DNA of 64,000 nt from Pseudotabrizicola algicola. GTDB taxonomy: Bacteria > Pseudomonadota > Alphaproteobacteria > Rhodobacterales > Rhodobacteraceae. The notes beneath the pieces were generated by a model that searched no databases, was not told the DNA's origin, and worked only from the letters and a program-made list of their open reading frames with translations. Where the stretch lies: contig NZ_JAAIKE010000003.1 of assembly GCF_010915705.1 (NCBI RefSeq), positions 630,771 through 694,770 on the forward strand, written 5' to 3'. Within the stretch, counting starts at the first letter, position 1. Every line of letters begins with the position of its first letter. Made by a program: the position numbers and the translations under genes. Positions 46,658 through 56,894 of the stretch are shown piece by piece.

Positions 46658-47959
46658 CTAGCCGCCGTGGACCAGCGCCCCCGCGACATAGGTCGCGCGG
46701 ATGGCGCGGTCATCGCCCATCATGATGGTGGGGAACAGCGCCTGCCAGATATCTTCGGCGCGGCGGGTGGCCTGTGCGATGGCGGGCGTCGAGGCGAGGT
46801 CGACCACCACGAGGTCGGCCTCCATCCCCGCCGCGATATTGCCGATCTGGTGGTCTGCGTGCAGGGCGCGGGCCGAGCCTGCGGTGGCGAGCCACCAGAG
46901 TTCGGAGGGGTGCAGGGCGCGGCCCTTGAGCTGTGCCACCTCATAGGCGGCGGCCATCGTGCGCAGCATGGAAAAGGACGAGCCGCCGCCGGTGTCGGTG
47001 GCAAGGCCGATGCGGTGGCCTGCGGCCTTGAGCCCGCCCATGTCAAACAGGCCAGAGCCGATGAAGGTGTTCGAGGTCGGGCAATGGATCAGGCCGGCAT
47101 CCGTTTCGAGGATGCGGGATCTTTCACGCTCTTCCAGCCAGATGGCGTGGCCGAGGAGCGCCCCTTTGCCCAGAAGGCCGTGGCGTTCGTAGGTGTCGAG
47201 GTAGTCGCGCGCGGTGGGGAACAGGGTTTTGACCCAAGCGATTTCGTCGGTCTGTTCGCTGAGGTGGGTCTGCATCAGGCAATCCGGGTGTTCGGCCCAG
47301 AGCGCGCCCATCGCGGCGAGTTGCTCTTCGCTGGAGGTGGGGGAAAAGCGCGGCGTGATGACGTAGGAGGCGCGGCCCTGTGCGTGCCATTTGGCAAGGA
47401 GGCGCGCGGAGTCGTCATAGGCCGATTGCGCGGTGTCGCGCAGGCCCTCGGGCGCGTTGCGGTCCATGCAGGTCTTGCCGGCCCAGACGCGCTGGTTGCG
47501 CGTGGCGGCGGCTGTGAAGAAGGCGTCGACGCTTTCGGGGTGGATGGTGCAGTAGGAGCAGACAGAGGTGGTTCCGTTCGAAACTGTCAGGTCGAAATAG
47601 CGATTTGCCACGTCTTGCGCATAGGAAAGGTTCGAAAAGCGCATTTCCTCGGGGAAGGTGTAGCTGTTCAGCCAGTCGATCAGCCGCTTGCCCCATGAGG
47701 CGATGATGGCGGTTTGCGGGTAATGCACATGGGCATCGACAAAGCCCGCGCTGATGAGCGCGCTGCCGTAATCGGTGACGCGGGCGCGGGGGTGCTGGCG
47801 GCGCAGGGCTTCGGCGGAGCCGACCGCGACGATATGGCCGTTTTCGATGACCAGCGCCTCGTCGAGACGGGCGGCGCCGAGGCCCGCCGTGAACGGATCG
47901 GCGGTGAAGTGCAGCACTTGGCCCAAGAGCAGATCGGTGCCCGGCGAAAGATGTGTCAT
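46658..47959 (-). CDS. guaD: guanine deaminase
   Basis: Deaminates guanine to xanthine. It has 433 residues. The metal HxH is in GFVDAHVHYPQT, and CMQTHLSEQ (His), LLGHAIWL (His) and GLATDTGGGSS (Asp) complete the site. CTIHPESVDAFF and NTFIGSGLFDM are typical. It converges on the RraB-like gene with six bases between the stops, next to the 8-oxoguanine deaminase, so two purine deaminases are neighbours. Confidence 0.94.
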   Translation of the reverse strand: MTHLSPGTDLLLGQVLHFTADPFTAGLGAARLDEALVIENGHIVAVGSAEALRRQHPRARVTDYGSALISAGFVDAHVHYPQTAIIASWGKRLIDWLNSYTFPEEMRFSNLSYAQDVANRYFDLTVSNGTTSVCSYCTIHPESVDAFFTAAATRNQRVWAGKTCMDRNAPEGLRDTAQSAYDDSARLLAKWHAQGRASYVITPRFSPTSSEEQLAAMGALWAEHPDCLMQTHLSEQTDEIAWVKTLFPTARDYLDTYERHGLLGKGALLGHAIWLEERERSRILETDAGLIHCPTSNTFIGSGLFDMGGLKAAGHRIGLATDTGGGSSFSMLRTMAAAYEVAQLKGRALHPSELWWLATAGSARALHADHQIGNIAAGMEADLVVVDLASTPAIAQATRRAEDIWQALFPTIMMGDDRAIRATYVAGALVHGG

Positions 47960-48080
47960 CGTTGTCCCCTTGTGATCTGGCCAGCCTATCGTCTTTTGCG
48001 CTTTGGGTAAATTTGGCGGATGCCCCCTGTTTGCTGGAAACAGCTTTCGCTAGTGTTGGGGTAATCAGGAAGGATCTGGC

Positions 48081-49451
48081 ATGGCAAATACGACGCGCTT
48101 CGAAGCGAAGGAAGGTCTGGACCCAAGGCAGGTTGCGGTCATTTTGCAGGCCGTGGAAGCCGGAGATACGGCAGAGTTGACACGGCTGCTGGAGCCGATG
48201 CACGCCGCCGACGTGGCCGACCTTCTGGAGCAGATCAGCGCCGAGGAACGGCGGCAGCTTCTGGCGATGTGGTCGGGCGAGATCGACGGTGACATCCTGT
48301 CGGAAATCTCGGACGCCATCCGCGAAGAGGTGATCGAGGCGCTGCCGCCCGGCGTGGTTGCCGAGGCGATGCGGGAACTGGATACCGATGATGTGGTCGA
48401 TATCCTCGAGGACCTGGAGGAGCCGGCGCAGGAGGCCATTCTTTCGACGCTGGACAGCGCGGACCGTCTGGCGGTGGAGCAGGCGCTGGCCTATCCGGAG
48501 TATTCCGCCGGACGCCTGATGCAGCGCGAGGTGGTGACCGCGCCGGAACATTGGACCGTGGGCGAGATGATTGACCATCTGCGCGCGGCGGAATGGCTGC
48601 CGGACCAGTTCTACCATGTGATTCTGGTCGATCCGCGGATGCGGCCCGTGTCTTATGTCACCTTGGGGCGGCTGCTGTCGTCGCGGCGGGATGTGGCGCT
48701 GAAGGCGATTGTGGAGGAGAGTTTCCGCACCATCACCGCCACGGACCCCGAGGCGGATGTGGCCTATCTGTTCAACCAGTATCACCTGATTTCCTGTGCC
48801 GTGGTGGATGAGCACGGGCGGCTGGTGGGCGTGATCACGATTGATGACGCGATGAACGTGCTGGATGAGGAGCATCAGGAAGACATGCTGCGTCTGGCCG
48901 GGGTGGATGACGAATCGAGCGTGCTCGATACGGCGGCGGAGACCGCGCGGCGGCGCCTCCCTTGGCTGATGGTCAATCTGGTGACGGCCTCGTTGTCGGC
49001 GGTGGTGATCTCGCGCTTCGAGGCAACGATCGAGGCGATTGTGGTTCTGGCCGCGCTGATGCCGATTGTGGCATCGACGGGGGGGATCGCGGGGACGCAA
49101 TCGCTTGCCGTGGCGGTGCGGGCGCTGGCGACGCGCGATCTGACCGCGTCGAACGCGCGGCGGGTGGTCTGGCGCGAACTGGGAGCGGGGCTGCTGAACG
49201 GGCTGGGGCTTGCGCTTGTGCTGGGTCTGGCAGGGACGCTGCTGTTCGGCGACTGGCGGCTGGGGGTGGTCTTGTCTTCGGCGATGATGGTCAATCAGGT
49301 GGTGGCGGCGCTGGGCGGGGTGCTGGTGCCCTTGTCGCTGAACCGGATGGGGCTGGACCCGGCCTTGGCGTCGGGCACCTTCGTGACGACGCTGACCGAT
49401 GTGATGGGGTTCTTTGCCTTCCTTGGCCTTGCCACGCTGGTGCTGTTGTGA
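48081..49451 (+). CDS. mgtE: magnesium transporter MgtE
   Basis: A 456-residue Mg2+ channel. The N-terminal superhelical MgtE_N domain is followed by two CBS domains (about 135-260) and then a five-helix membrane domain starting LPWLMVNLVTAS, with the pore motif GTQSLAVAVRALA and PLSLNRMGLDPALASG. AGGAAGG precedes the ATG at 48081. The stop overlaps the next start as GTGA. Confidence 0.95.
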   Translation: MANTTRFEAKEGLDPRQVAVILQAVEAGDTAELTRLLEPMHAADVADLLEQISAEERRQLLAMWSGEIDGDILSEISDAIREEVIEALPPGVVAEAMRELDTDDVVDILEDLEEPAQEAILSTLDSADRLAVEQALAYPEYSAGRLMQREVVTAPEHWTVGEMIDHLRAAEWLPDQFYHVILVDPRMRPVSYVTLGRLLSSRRDVALKAIVEESFRTITATDPEADVAYLFNQYHLISCAVVDEHGRLVGVITIDDAMNVLDEEHQEDMLRLAGVDDESSVLDTAAETARRRLPWLMVNLVTASLSAVVISRFEATIEAIVVLAALMPIVASTGGIAGTQSLAVAVRALATRDLTASNARRVVWRELGAGLLNGLGLALVLGLAGTLLFGDWRLGVVLSSAMMVNQVVAALGGVLVPLSLNRMGLDPALASGTFVTTLTDVMGFFAFLGLATLVLL

Positions 49452-49999
49452 GCGGGGAGGCAGAGCGGAAGGCGGCGACGCGTCAGGCGGCCTTTGCCGC
49501 GCGCAAGGCGGCATTCGCGGCAGGGCAGGGGCAGGCGGCGGAGTTGCTGGCGGATGTGCTGGCGGCAGAGCGGGGGCGGGTGCTGGCGGGCTATATGCCG
49601 ATGCGGACCGAGATCGACCCGCTGCCCGCGATGGCGGCGCATCAGGGGCCGGTGGGGGTTCCGGTGATCATCGGTGCGGCGCAGCCCTTGCGGTTCCGCG
49701 AGTGGACGCCGGGATGCGCGCTGGAGACGGGGGCCTTTGGCGCGCAGATACCGGCCGAGGTCGCTTGGGTGGAGCCGGCGGTGCTGATCGTGCCGCTTCT
49801 GGCCTTTGACGCGCGCGGCTATCGGCTGGGCTATGGCGGCGGGTTTTATGACCGCACGCTGGAGGGTCTGCGGGCGCGGGGACCGGTGCTTGCCATCGGT
49901 TTTGCCTTTGCCGCGCAGGAGGTGGAGGTGGTGCCGATCGATGCCACCGACCAGCGGCTGGATATGATCGTGACCGAGCGCGAGGTGCGGCGGTTCTGA
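49448..49999 (+). CDS. 5-formyltetrahydrofolate cyclo-ligase
   Basis: Makes 5,10-methenyl-THF from 5-formyl-THF and ATP. It has 183 residues. Motifs: MPMRTEIDPLPAM, VLIVPLLAFDARGYRLGYGGGFYDRTLE, the ATP site. The C-terminus has FAAQEVEVVPIDATDQRLDMI. The GTG overlaps the mgtE stop by four bases; this pairing is common in the family. Confidence 0.93.
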   Translation: MSGEAERKAATRQAAFAARKAAFAAGQGQAAELLADVLAAERGRVLAGYMPMRTEIDPLPAMAAHQGPVGVPVIIGAAQPLRFREWTPGCALETGAFGAQIPAEVAWVEPAVLIVPLLAFDARGYRLGYGGGFYDRTLEGLRARGPVLAIGFAFAAQEVEVVPIDATDQRLDMIVTEREVRRF

Positions 50000-50054
50000 T
50001 CTGGCGGCCCTGCGCCCTATGGGGCAGAGCTTTGGATCTTTCGCAAGAAATCGT

Positions 50055-51368
50055 TTACTTGGCGATTTTTTCTTCGCGCACGAACATGTTGCCCCAAGCG
50101 CGGTCGATCAGATCGGGGCGCATCTGGTAGGGGATGCCCTCGAACTCGCAGATGGCGATCATCTGGTCGATCAGGAAGGTAGGCTGGTAGTTGGCGAAGT
50201 TGTTCTGGATGGTCGGGTATTTGGTCTTGAGCATGTAGATCAGGCTCGCCTCGTCCAGCGGCATCTTCTTCTTGCGGGCGACCATCGCGAAGATTTTCAG
50301 GAACATCTCCTGATTGGGGCCATCGACCTTGATCTTGAAGAAGATACGCCGCAGGGCCGCGCCGTCGAAGATCTCGTTCGGGTGGAAGTTGGTGGAGAAG
50401 ATCACCAGCGTATCGAACGGCACGGTGAACTTTTCGCCCGATTGCAGCGAGAGGATGTCGCGCGCCTCTTCCAAGGGCACGATCCAGCGGTTGACCAGTT
50501 TCTGCGGCGGTTCGGTCTGGCGGCCAAGGTCGTCGACGATGAAGATGCCACCCGAGGCCTTGAGTTGCAGCGGGGCCTGATAGGTGCGCGCGACGGGGTT
50601 GTATTTGAGGTCGAGCATGTCGAGCGTAAGCTCGCCCCCCGTAATCACGGTGGGGCGTTCGCAATAGACATAGCGGGTGTCGAAGCGGCCCGAGGTGCGG
50701 CGCAGCGAATTGGGATCGTCAAAGGATTCCTCGGCGGAGGAATGCACGATGGGGTCATAGACGGTGATGACCTGTCCCGAATATTCGATGGCGCGGGGGA
50801 TATAGATCTTGTCGCCCATCGCGGCGCGGATGCCGTTCGAGATCGAGGATTTGCCGTTGCCGGGGGGGCCATACAGCAGGACGGAGCGGCCCGAGGTGAT
50901 GGCGGGGCCAAGGTTGCCCAGAAGGTCGGGCGGCAGGATCAGATGGCCCATCGCGCCGACCAGCTGTTCGCGGGTCAGGCGGATGTTGCGCACCGACTGG
51001 CGCTTCATCTGTTCGGCGTAAGAGGCCAGCGGCACCGGCATGGCGCCGTAATATTCCGACTGCGACAGCGCATCGAGCGCGCGGGCCTTGCCACTGTCTG
51101 TCAGCTGGTAGCCCATTTCATTGCCCGAAGTGGCGTGCAGGGTGCCGGTCGCCTCGATCAGCTTTTGCGAGCGGGCGATGTCGATGAGTTCCTGCGTAAG
51201 CTGCGGCGAGAGCGCGACCACGCGGCTGATGTCGGACACAAGGTCCATGTTCATGCGGAACAGCGTCTTGAGCAGGATATCCCGCATCATCACCAGAGAC
51301 AGGCCGGTGTCGGCCAGCGTCTTGGGCGTTGGCGGGGCAGTCACGCTGGGGGTGATCGGCATGTTCAT
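50055..51368 (-). CDS. AAA ATPase at the end of the tad locus
   Basis: A 437-residue protein. Walker A LYGPPGNGKSS lies near 164-173, Walker B-like IFIVDDLGRQ near 275, and FSTNFHPNE (sensor 1) near 330. An N-terminal helical domain precedes it. It is a MoxR/AAA-like ATPase of a family often encoded at the downstream end of Rhodobacterales tad loci; its role in pilus function is not established. The start is the ATG at 51368 (MNMPITPSV) or 51362. The distance to the prepilin peptidase above is 73 bases. Confidence 0.82.
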   Translation of the reverse strand: MNMPITPSVTAPPTPKTLADTGLSLVMMRDILLKTLFRMNMDLVSDISRVVALSPQLTQELIDIARSQKLIEATGTLHATSGNEMGYQLTDSGKARALDALSQSEYYGAMPVPLASYAEQMKRQSVRNIRLTREQLVGAMGHLILPPDLLGNLGPAITSGRSVLLYGPPGNGKSSISNGIRAAMGDKIYIPRAIEYSGQVITVYDPIVHSSAEESFDDPNSLRRTSGRFDTRYVYCERPTVITGGELTLDMLDLKYNPVARTYQAPLQLKASGGIFIVDDLGRQTEPPQKLVNRWIVPLEEARDILSLQSGEKFTVPFDTLVIFSTNFHPNEIFDGAALRRIFFKIKVDGPNQEMFLKIFAMVARKKKMPLDEASLIYMLKTKYPTIQNNFANYQPTFLIDQMIAICEFEGIPYQMRPDLIDRAWGNMFVREEKIAK

Positions 51369-51441
51369 GGAAAGGCACACTCGGGGTTAAGGGCGGGAAG
51401 GGGCGGTGCTTGGGTCACCCCCCTTTGGCCGGAAGCCTGCC

Positions 51442-51969
51442 CTAGAATGCGCCCGAAATTGTGAGCAAAAGATGGAAAATCAGTGTTCCGGCAAGGGCCA
51501 GACCCATCGGAAAGTCGTTGCTGGTCCAGCTGACCCAATCGGGCGTGGCGCGGCGGATCGCGCCGATGGAACGCGCGATGCGATGGGCGATGAAGGCCCC
51601 GATCAGGCAGGAGGCGGCGATGACAAACACAGTGCGCCAGTCGGCCCCGACGAAGAAGGGGGCCATCGCGGTGGCGAATTTTGCATCGCCGCCGCCGACA
51701 AGGCGCAGGGCATTGGCCACGAAGCCCACCACCAGCGTGATGGCGGCAAAGGCCCAGCCCCAGAGCCAGGAGTGGAGGGGCAGGCCGGTCAGGAACACGG
51801 CGGCCAGACCCACCACCAGCCAGACCGCCAGAAGGGCGATCATGGTCTTGTTGGGGATCTTCATCAGCTTCATGTCTGACCATGCCACCCAGCCGCCGAT
51901 GAACAGGGCAAAGGGCAGAAAGGCCGTGGCTGCGCCGGGGGTCAGCGGGGCAAGGGTCGGAAATTCCAT
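51442..51969 (-). CDS. cpaA: TadV/CpaA-type prepilin peptidase
   Basis: A 175-residue A24-family peptidase that cleaves Flp prepilins. The two catalytic aspartates are Asp32 (SDMKLMKIPN) and Asp95 (GGGDAK). About five membrane helices. The C-terminus is the typical MGLALAGTLIFHLLL. The start lies 3 bases from the stop of the upstream TPR gene, so it is in the same operon. Confidence 0.93.
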   Translation of the reverse strand: MEFPTLAPLTPGAATAFLPFALFIGGWVAWSDMKLMKIPNKTMIALLAVWLVVGLAAVFLTGLPLHSWLWGWAFAAITLVVGFVANALRLVGGGDAKFATAMAPFFVGADWRTVFVIAASCLIGAFIAHRIARSIGAIRRATPDWVSWTSNDFPMGLALAGTLIFHLLLTISGAF

Positions 51970-51972
51970 GCC

Positions 51973-52818
51973 TCAGGCCTCGAGTGCGGCCAGCGCGCGG
52001 GCGGCGGTTTCGAAGTGCTGCGGATGGGTGTCGACCGCTTCGCGCAAGAGTTGCTTGCCGGTGTTGACGTCGCCCTGCTTGATCGCGGTGAGCGCCATCG
52101 TGTAGAGCAGTTCGGCCTTTTCGGACTGGCTCATCTTGACGACGGGCAGTTCGTATTTGCGCTGCGCGCCGCGCGCCAGAACCAGATTGTTCTTGGTGGT
52201 GAACATTGTCGGGTCAAAGGTGAGCGCCTGCACGAACAACCGCTCGGCTCCGGCGGCATCGCCGCGCGTCAGCTTGGAAAAGCCCCAGTTGTTGAGCACG
52301 CCCGAGGGCTTGGTCGTCAGCCCTGCCGCGATTTCGTAGAAGCTGTCGGCCTTCTTCCAGTTTTTCTTGCTGTCGGCGATCATCGCCTCGAGCCGGTAGC
52401 GTTCGAAGGTTTCGTGCGTCGGCGGCACCTTGTTGAGTTCGGCCTCGGCCGCTGTCCATTCATTGGCGCGGATCAGCGCATCGGCTAGCGAGACGCGGTC
52501 TTCGTTGGTGACCTGCGGATGCGCGACAACCGAGCGCCAGACCGCAGCCGCCTCGGTGGGGCGGTTGGCCCGCACGAGCGATTTGGCAAGGCCGCGCCGC
52601 AGGTCGATGCGGTCGGGATTCTGCTCGGCGGTGCGCTGGAAGTAGGCGACGGCTTCTTCTGGATCGCCGACGGTGAGCATGATGTCGGACAGGTTCGACT
52701 CATCGATGACGTTCACGTCTTTCAACGCGCGTTGGACTTCGGCATCGGGGGATTTCTGACAGGCACTCAGGGCGACAGCGCCGGAAAGGCACAGTGCCGC
52801 AACGATCGGTCGGCGCAT
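51973..52818 (-). CDS. TPR lipoprotein TadD-like, 281 aa
   Basis: A 281-residue lipoprotein (signal ending LSACQKSP) with TPR repeats from about residue 55: DPEEAVAYFQRTAEQNPDRIDLRRGLAKSLV and RPTEAAAVWRSVV. TadD proteins are TPR lipoproteins of the Tad pilus apparatus, thought to help secretin assembly. AGAGGA precedes the ATG at 52818. It is paired with a second, shorter TPR lipoprotein. Confidence 0.86.
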   Translation of the reverse strand: MRRPIVAALCLSGAVALSACQKSPDAEVQRALKDVNVIDESNLSDIMLTVGDPEEAVAYFQRTAEQNPDRIDLRRGLAKSLVRANRPTEAAAVWRSVVAHPQVTNEDRVSLADALIRANEWTAAEAELNKVPPTHETFERYRLEAMIADSKKNWKKADSFYEIAAGLTTKPSGVLNNWGFSKLTRGDAAGAERLFVQALTFDPTMFTTKNNLVLARGAQRKYELPVVKMSQSEKAELLYTMALTAIKQGDVNTGKQLLREAVDTHPQHFETAARALAALEA

Positions 52819-52856
52819 TATGCGTCCTCTTTGACTGCTCCGGCCCTTGGCCCGCG

Positions 52857-53456
52857 TTACAGTTCGGACAGCAACTCGTATGTACTGTAACCGCGCCGCA
52901 CGAGGGTGAACCGTGATGTTTCCTCGGGCTCAGCATACACGGCATCCTGACTTTTTGCGATGGCGCGCATCAGGTTTTCGCGGATCATGTCCGTTTGGCC
53001 ACTATCGGCGGCAAAGGCGCGCTGGAAGAAGATGCGCGCCTCGCCGTAATTGGCACGCTCCATCAGCACGACGCCGAGGTTGTTGAGGGCGGGGACGAAA
53101 TTGGGGTCTTCCTTGACCGCATCGCGCAGCAGCTTTTCCGACTGGTTCAGGCGGCCAAGGTGCAAGTTGGCCGAGCCGAGGGCCGAGAGCACGTCGACGG
53201 TAAAGCCCTGTTCGCCCGCCGCGCGCAGATAGGCCTTGAGCGCCAGATCATATTCGGCGGCGGCCATCAGGCGGTGGCCGACGATGAGGCCGTCGACGGA
53301 TTGTTCGCGCGGGTTGACGCCGAAGGGGGTTTCGCGCGGGCCGGAGGTGGCACCGAAAAGCCCGCCGCCGCCCGTGCTGTTACAGGCGGCGAGACAGAGT
53401 GTCAGGACCGGAAGCAGGCCGGTTTGAAAACGGAAAATCGGTATCTCAGCCTCCAC
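52857..53456 (-). CDS. TPR lipoprotein TadD-like, 199 aa
   Basis: A 199-residue lipoprotein (lipobox LAAC) with TPR units: HRLMAAAEYDLALKAYLRAAG, HLGRLNQSEKLLRDAVKEDPN, RANYGEARIFFQRAFAADS. Its GTG start at 53456 overlaps the tadC end by 11 bases, and no better start is seen. It would belong to the same operon as tadC and the longer TPR protein. Confidence 0.82.
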   Translation of the reverse strand: MEAEIPIFRFQTGLLPVLTLCLAACNSTGGGGLFGATSGPRETPFGVNPREQSVDGLIVGHRLMAAAEYDLALKAYLRAAGEQGFTVDVLSALGSANLHLGRLNQSEKLLRDAVKEDPNFVPALNNLGVVLMERANYGEARIFFQRAFAADSGQTDMIRENLMRAIAKSQDAVYAEPEETSRFTLVRRGYSTYELLSEL

Positions 53457-54423
53457 CCCCCATGCCGCTGGCGAACTTCGCCAGCGAGGGCCCGATCAGG
53501 ATAACCAGAAGCGGCGGCAGGGTGAAGAGCATTGTTCCCAAAGTCAGCTTGGTGGGAATGGTGTTGGCCTTTTCTTCGGCGCGCATGATGCGTTTGTCAC
53601 GCATTTCGGCGGAATAGACGCGCAGCGCATCGGCGATCGAGGTGCCGAAGCTGGCGGACTGGATCAGCGTGGTCACAAAGGAGGTGATGTCGGGCAGGCC
53701 GACCCGTTCGGACAGGTCGCGCAGAACGGTCACGCGTTCCTTGCCGGCCTTGACCTCTTGCGCCACGGTTTCAAACTCCTCGGCCAAGGCGGGATAGCCG
53801 TTGCGGGCCTCGTTGCCGACGCGGATGATGGACTGGTCGAGCGATTGACCCGCCTCGACGCAGACCAGCATCATGTCCAGCGCGTCGGGAAAGCCTTCGG
53901 TGATCTGCTGCTGGCGTTCGCCGATGCGGCGCGTGACCCAGTAGACCGGGGCGTAATAGCCGATGGCGGCGGGCAGGATGGTATACATGATCATCGTCTG
54001 CGTCGTCATCTCGGTCTGGGTGGCCTTGAGCATGGCATAGAGCAGACCCAGCACCAGAATGCCCAAGCCGAGCGCGAATTGCGAGAAGTGGAACATGCGC
54101 ACCGCGCCCTTGCCACGGTAGCCCGCGCGCAGGAGTTTGAGCTTGGTGGCCGAAAGCTCTTCGGCGCTTTTGGGTTCGAGATAGTTGGCGAAGCGTTCCA
54201 GCTTGTCGGCCTTGGACGGACCACCACGGCGCAGCCTTTCAACCGTGTCCACCTTGCCGGTGCGCAGGGCGCGGATGCCTTCCAGCGGGTCCTTCTGCTT
54301 TTTCAGCATCGAGGGCAGGGCGGCGGCGATCAGGACGATCCCGACAAAGCCAAGCGCCAGCAGCGGCCCCATCGGGCCGAGCAGATCGGTCAGCATCGTG
54401 TTGAATTGGTCAAGGAATTGCAT
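53446..54423 (-). CDS. tadC: Tad pilus inner-membrane protein TadC
   Basis: A 325-residue T2SSF-domain protein that, with TadB, forms the inner-membrane platform for Flp assembly. Features: QITEGFPDALDMMLVCVEAGQSLDQSI, DITSFVTTLIQSASFGTSIADALR, and a C-terminal helix (KLTLGTMLFTLPPLLVILIG). It has about four membrane segments. It follows tadB by 8 bases. Confidence 0.93.
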   Translation of the reverse strand: MQFLDQFNTMLTDLLGPMGPLLALGFVGIVLIAAALPSMLKKQKDPLEGIRALRTGKVDTVERLRRGGPSKADKLERFANYLEPKSAEELSATKLKLLRAGYRGKGAVRMFHFSQFALGLGILVLGLLYAMLKATQTEMTTQTMIMYTILPAAIGYYAPVYWVTRRIGERQQQITEGFPDALDMMLVCVEAGQSLDQSIIRVGNEARNGYPALAEEFETVAQEVKAGKERVTVLRDLSERVGLPDITSFVTTLIQSASFGTSIADALRVYSAEMRDKRIMRAEEKANTIPTKLTLGTMLFTLPPLLVILIGPSLAKFASGMGGGG

Positions 54424-54431
54424 GGCCTGCC

Positions 54432-55400
54432 TCAGACTTTGATCGTCGTCATGATTTTCATGTAGATGATGTTGATGGTCAGCATCACACCGACGAAGAT
54501 ACCGGCGGGCACGAACATGGGCGTGTCCTTGACCTCGTCATAGTAAAGCGGGTCGATCACGTTGATGGCGACAAGCGCGCCCAGCGGGAAGGCCGACAGG
54601 AACATCCCGGACCATTTCGCCTCGGCGGTGATGGCCTTGACGCGGCGGAACAGCTTGTAGCGGGCGCGCACCACCTTGCCCAGACCTTCGAGAATTTCGG
54701 CAAGGTTGCCGCCCGACTGCTGCTGGATCGCCACCGCGACCGCGAGAAAGCGCAGATCCTGGTTGTCCATGCGTTCGGCAAAGGCCTTGAGGCTGTCGGC
54801 CACGTTGCGGCCATAGGCGGCTTCGTCCGCGATCAGGCCGAATTCGGTGCCGAGCGGATCGGGAACCTCTTTCGCCACGATGCCGATGGCCGAGGCGAAG
54901 GGGTGGCCGACGCGCAGCGAGCGCACCATCAGTTCCACCGCTTCGGCCAGCTGGTCCTCCATCAGGCTGACGCGTTTCTTGGCCTTCTTGTTGACCCAGA
55001 AATAGACGCCGCCCACACCCATCACGAGGGCGATGGCGATGCGCACCGGAGTGTCGACGCCGGTGCCGACCGTCAGCCCGACGAAAGCGAAGGCGGAAAC
55101 GAGCGCCATGATCCCGACAAGCTGGCGGGGAGAGAAGGCGATGTTGCCCTTTTGCGCCTTGTCGGCGAGCAGGGAATACAGCGGGATGCCGCGGGAGGCC
55201 ATGTGCTGGCTCATCTCCTTGCGGAGTTGTTCCAGCACCTGTTCGCGGTTGCCGTTCTTCTGCATCAGCGCGAGGCGGCGGCTGATGCGGCTGTCCATGC
55301 TGATGGATTTGCCGAAAACGGTCAGGTAGAGGCCTTCGACCAGCACCACGACCGCGACGAAGATCATGATGTAGATCAGCGGTGCGGCTGAGATTTCCAT
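54432..55400 (-). CDS. tadB: Tad pilus inner-membrane protein TadB
   Basis: A 322-residue T2SSF protein and partner of TadC. LAEAVELMVRSLRVGHPFASAI and DLRFLAVAVAIQQQSGGNLAEILEGL are the conserved T2SSF stretches. N-terminal and C-terminal membrane helices frame the domain. It follows cpaF by 12 bases. Confidence 0.93.
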   Translation of the reverse strand: MEISAAPLIYIMIFVAVVVLVEGLYLTVFGKSISMDSRISRRLALMQKNGNREQVLEQLRKEMSQHMASRGIPLYSLLADKAQKGNIAFSPRQLVGIMALVSAFAFVGLTVGTGVDTPVRIAIALVMGVGGVYFWVNKKAKKRVSLMEDQLAEAVELMVRSLRVGHPFASAIGIVAKEVPDPLGTEFGLIADEAAYGRNVADSLKAFAERMDNQDLRFLAVAVAIQQQSGGNLAEILEGLGKVVRARYKLFRRVKAITAEAKWSGMFLSAFPLGALVAINVIDPLYYDEVKDTPMFVPAGIFVGVMLTINIIYMKIMTTIKV

Positions 55401-55412
55401 GAGAGTGCCCCC

Positions 55413-56873
<1,461 letters not shown>

Positions 56874-56894
56874 CGTGCTTCCCTCTTGGCCAGA

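Noticed and set aside
47415..49514. 699-codon leftward open frame opposite mgtE and guaD.
   Set aside because: Rich in Gln, His, Arg and Pro from antisense codon bias; the opposing genes have clear families.
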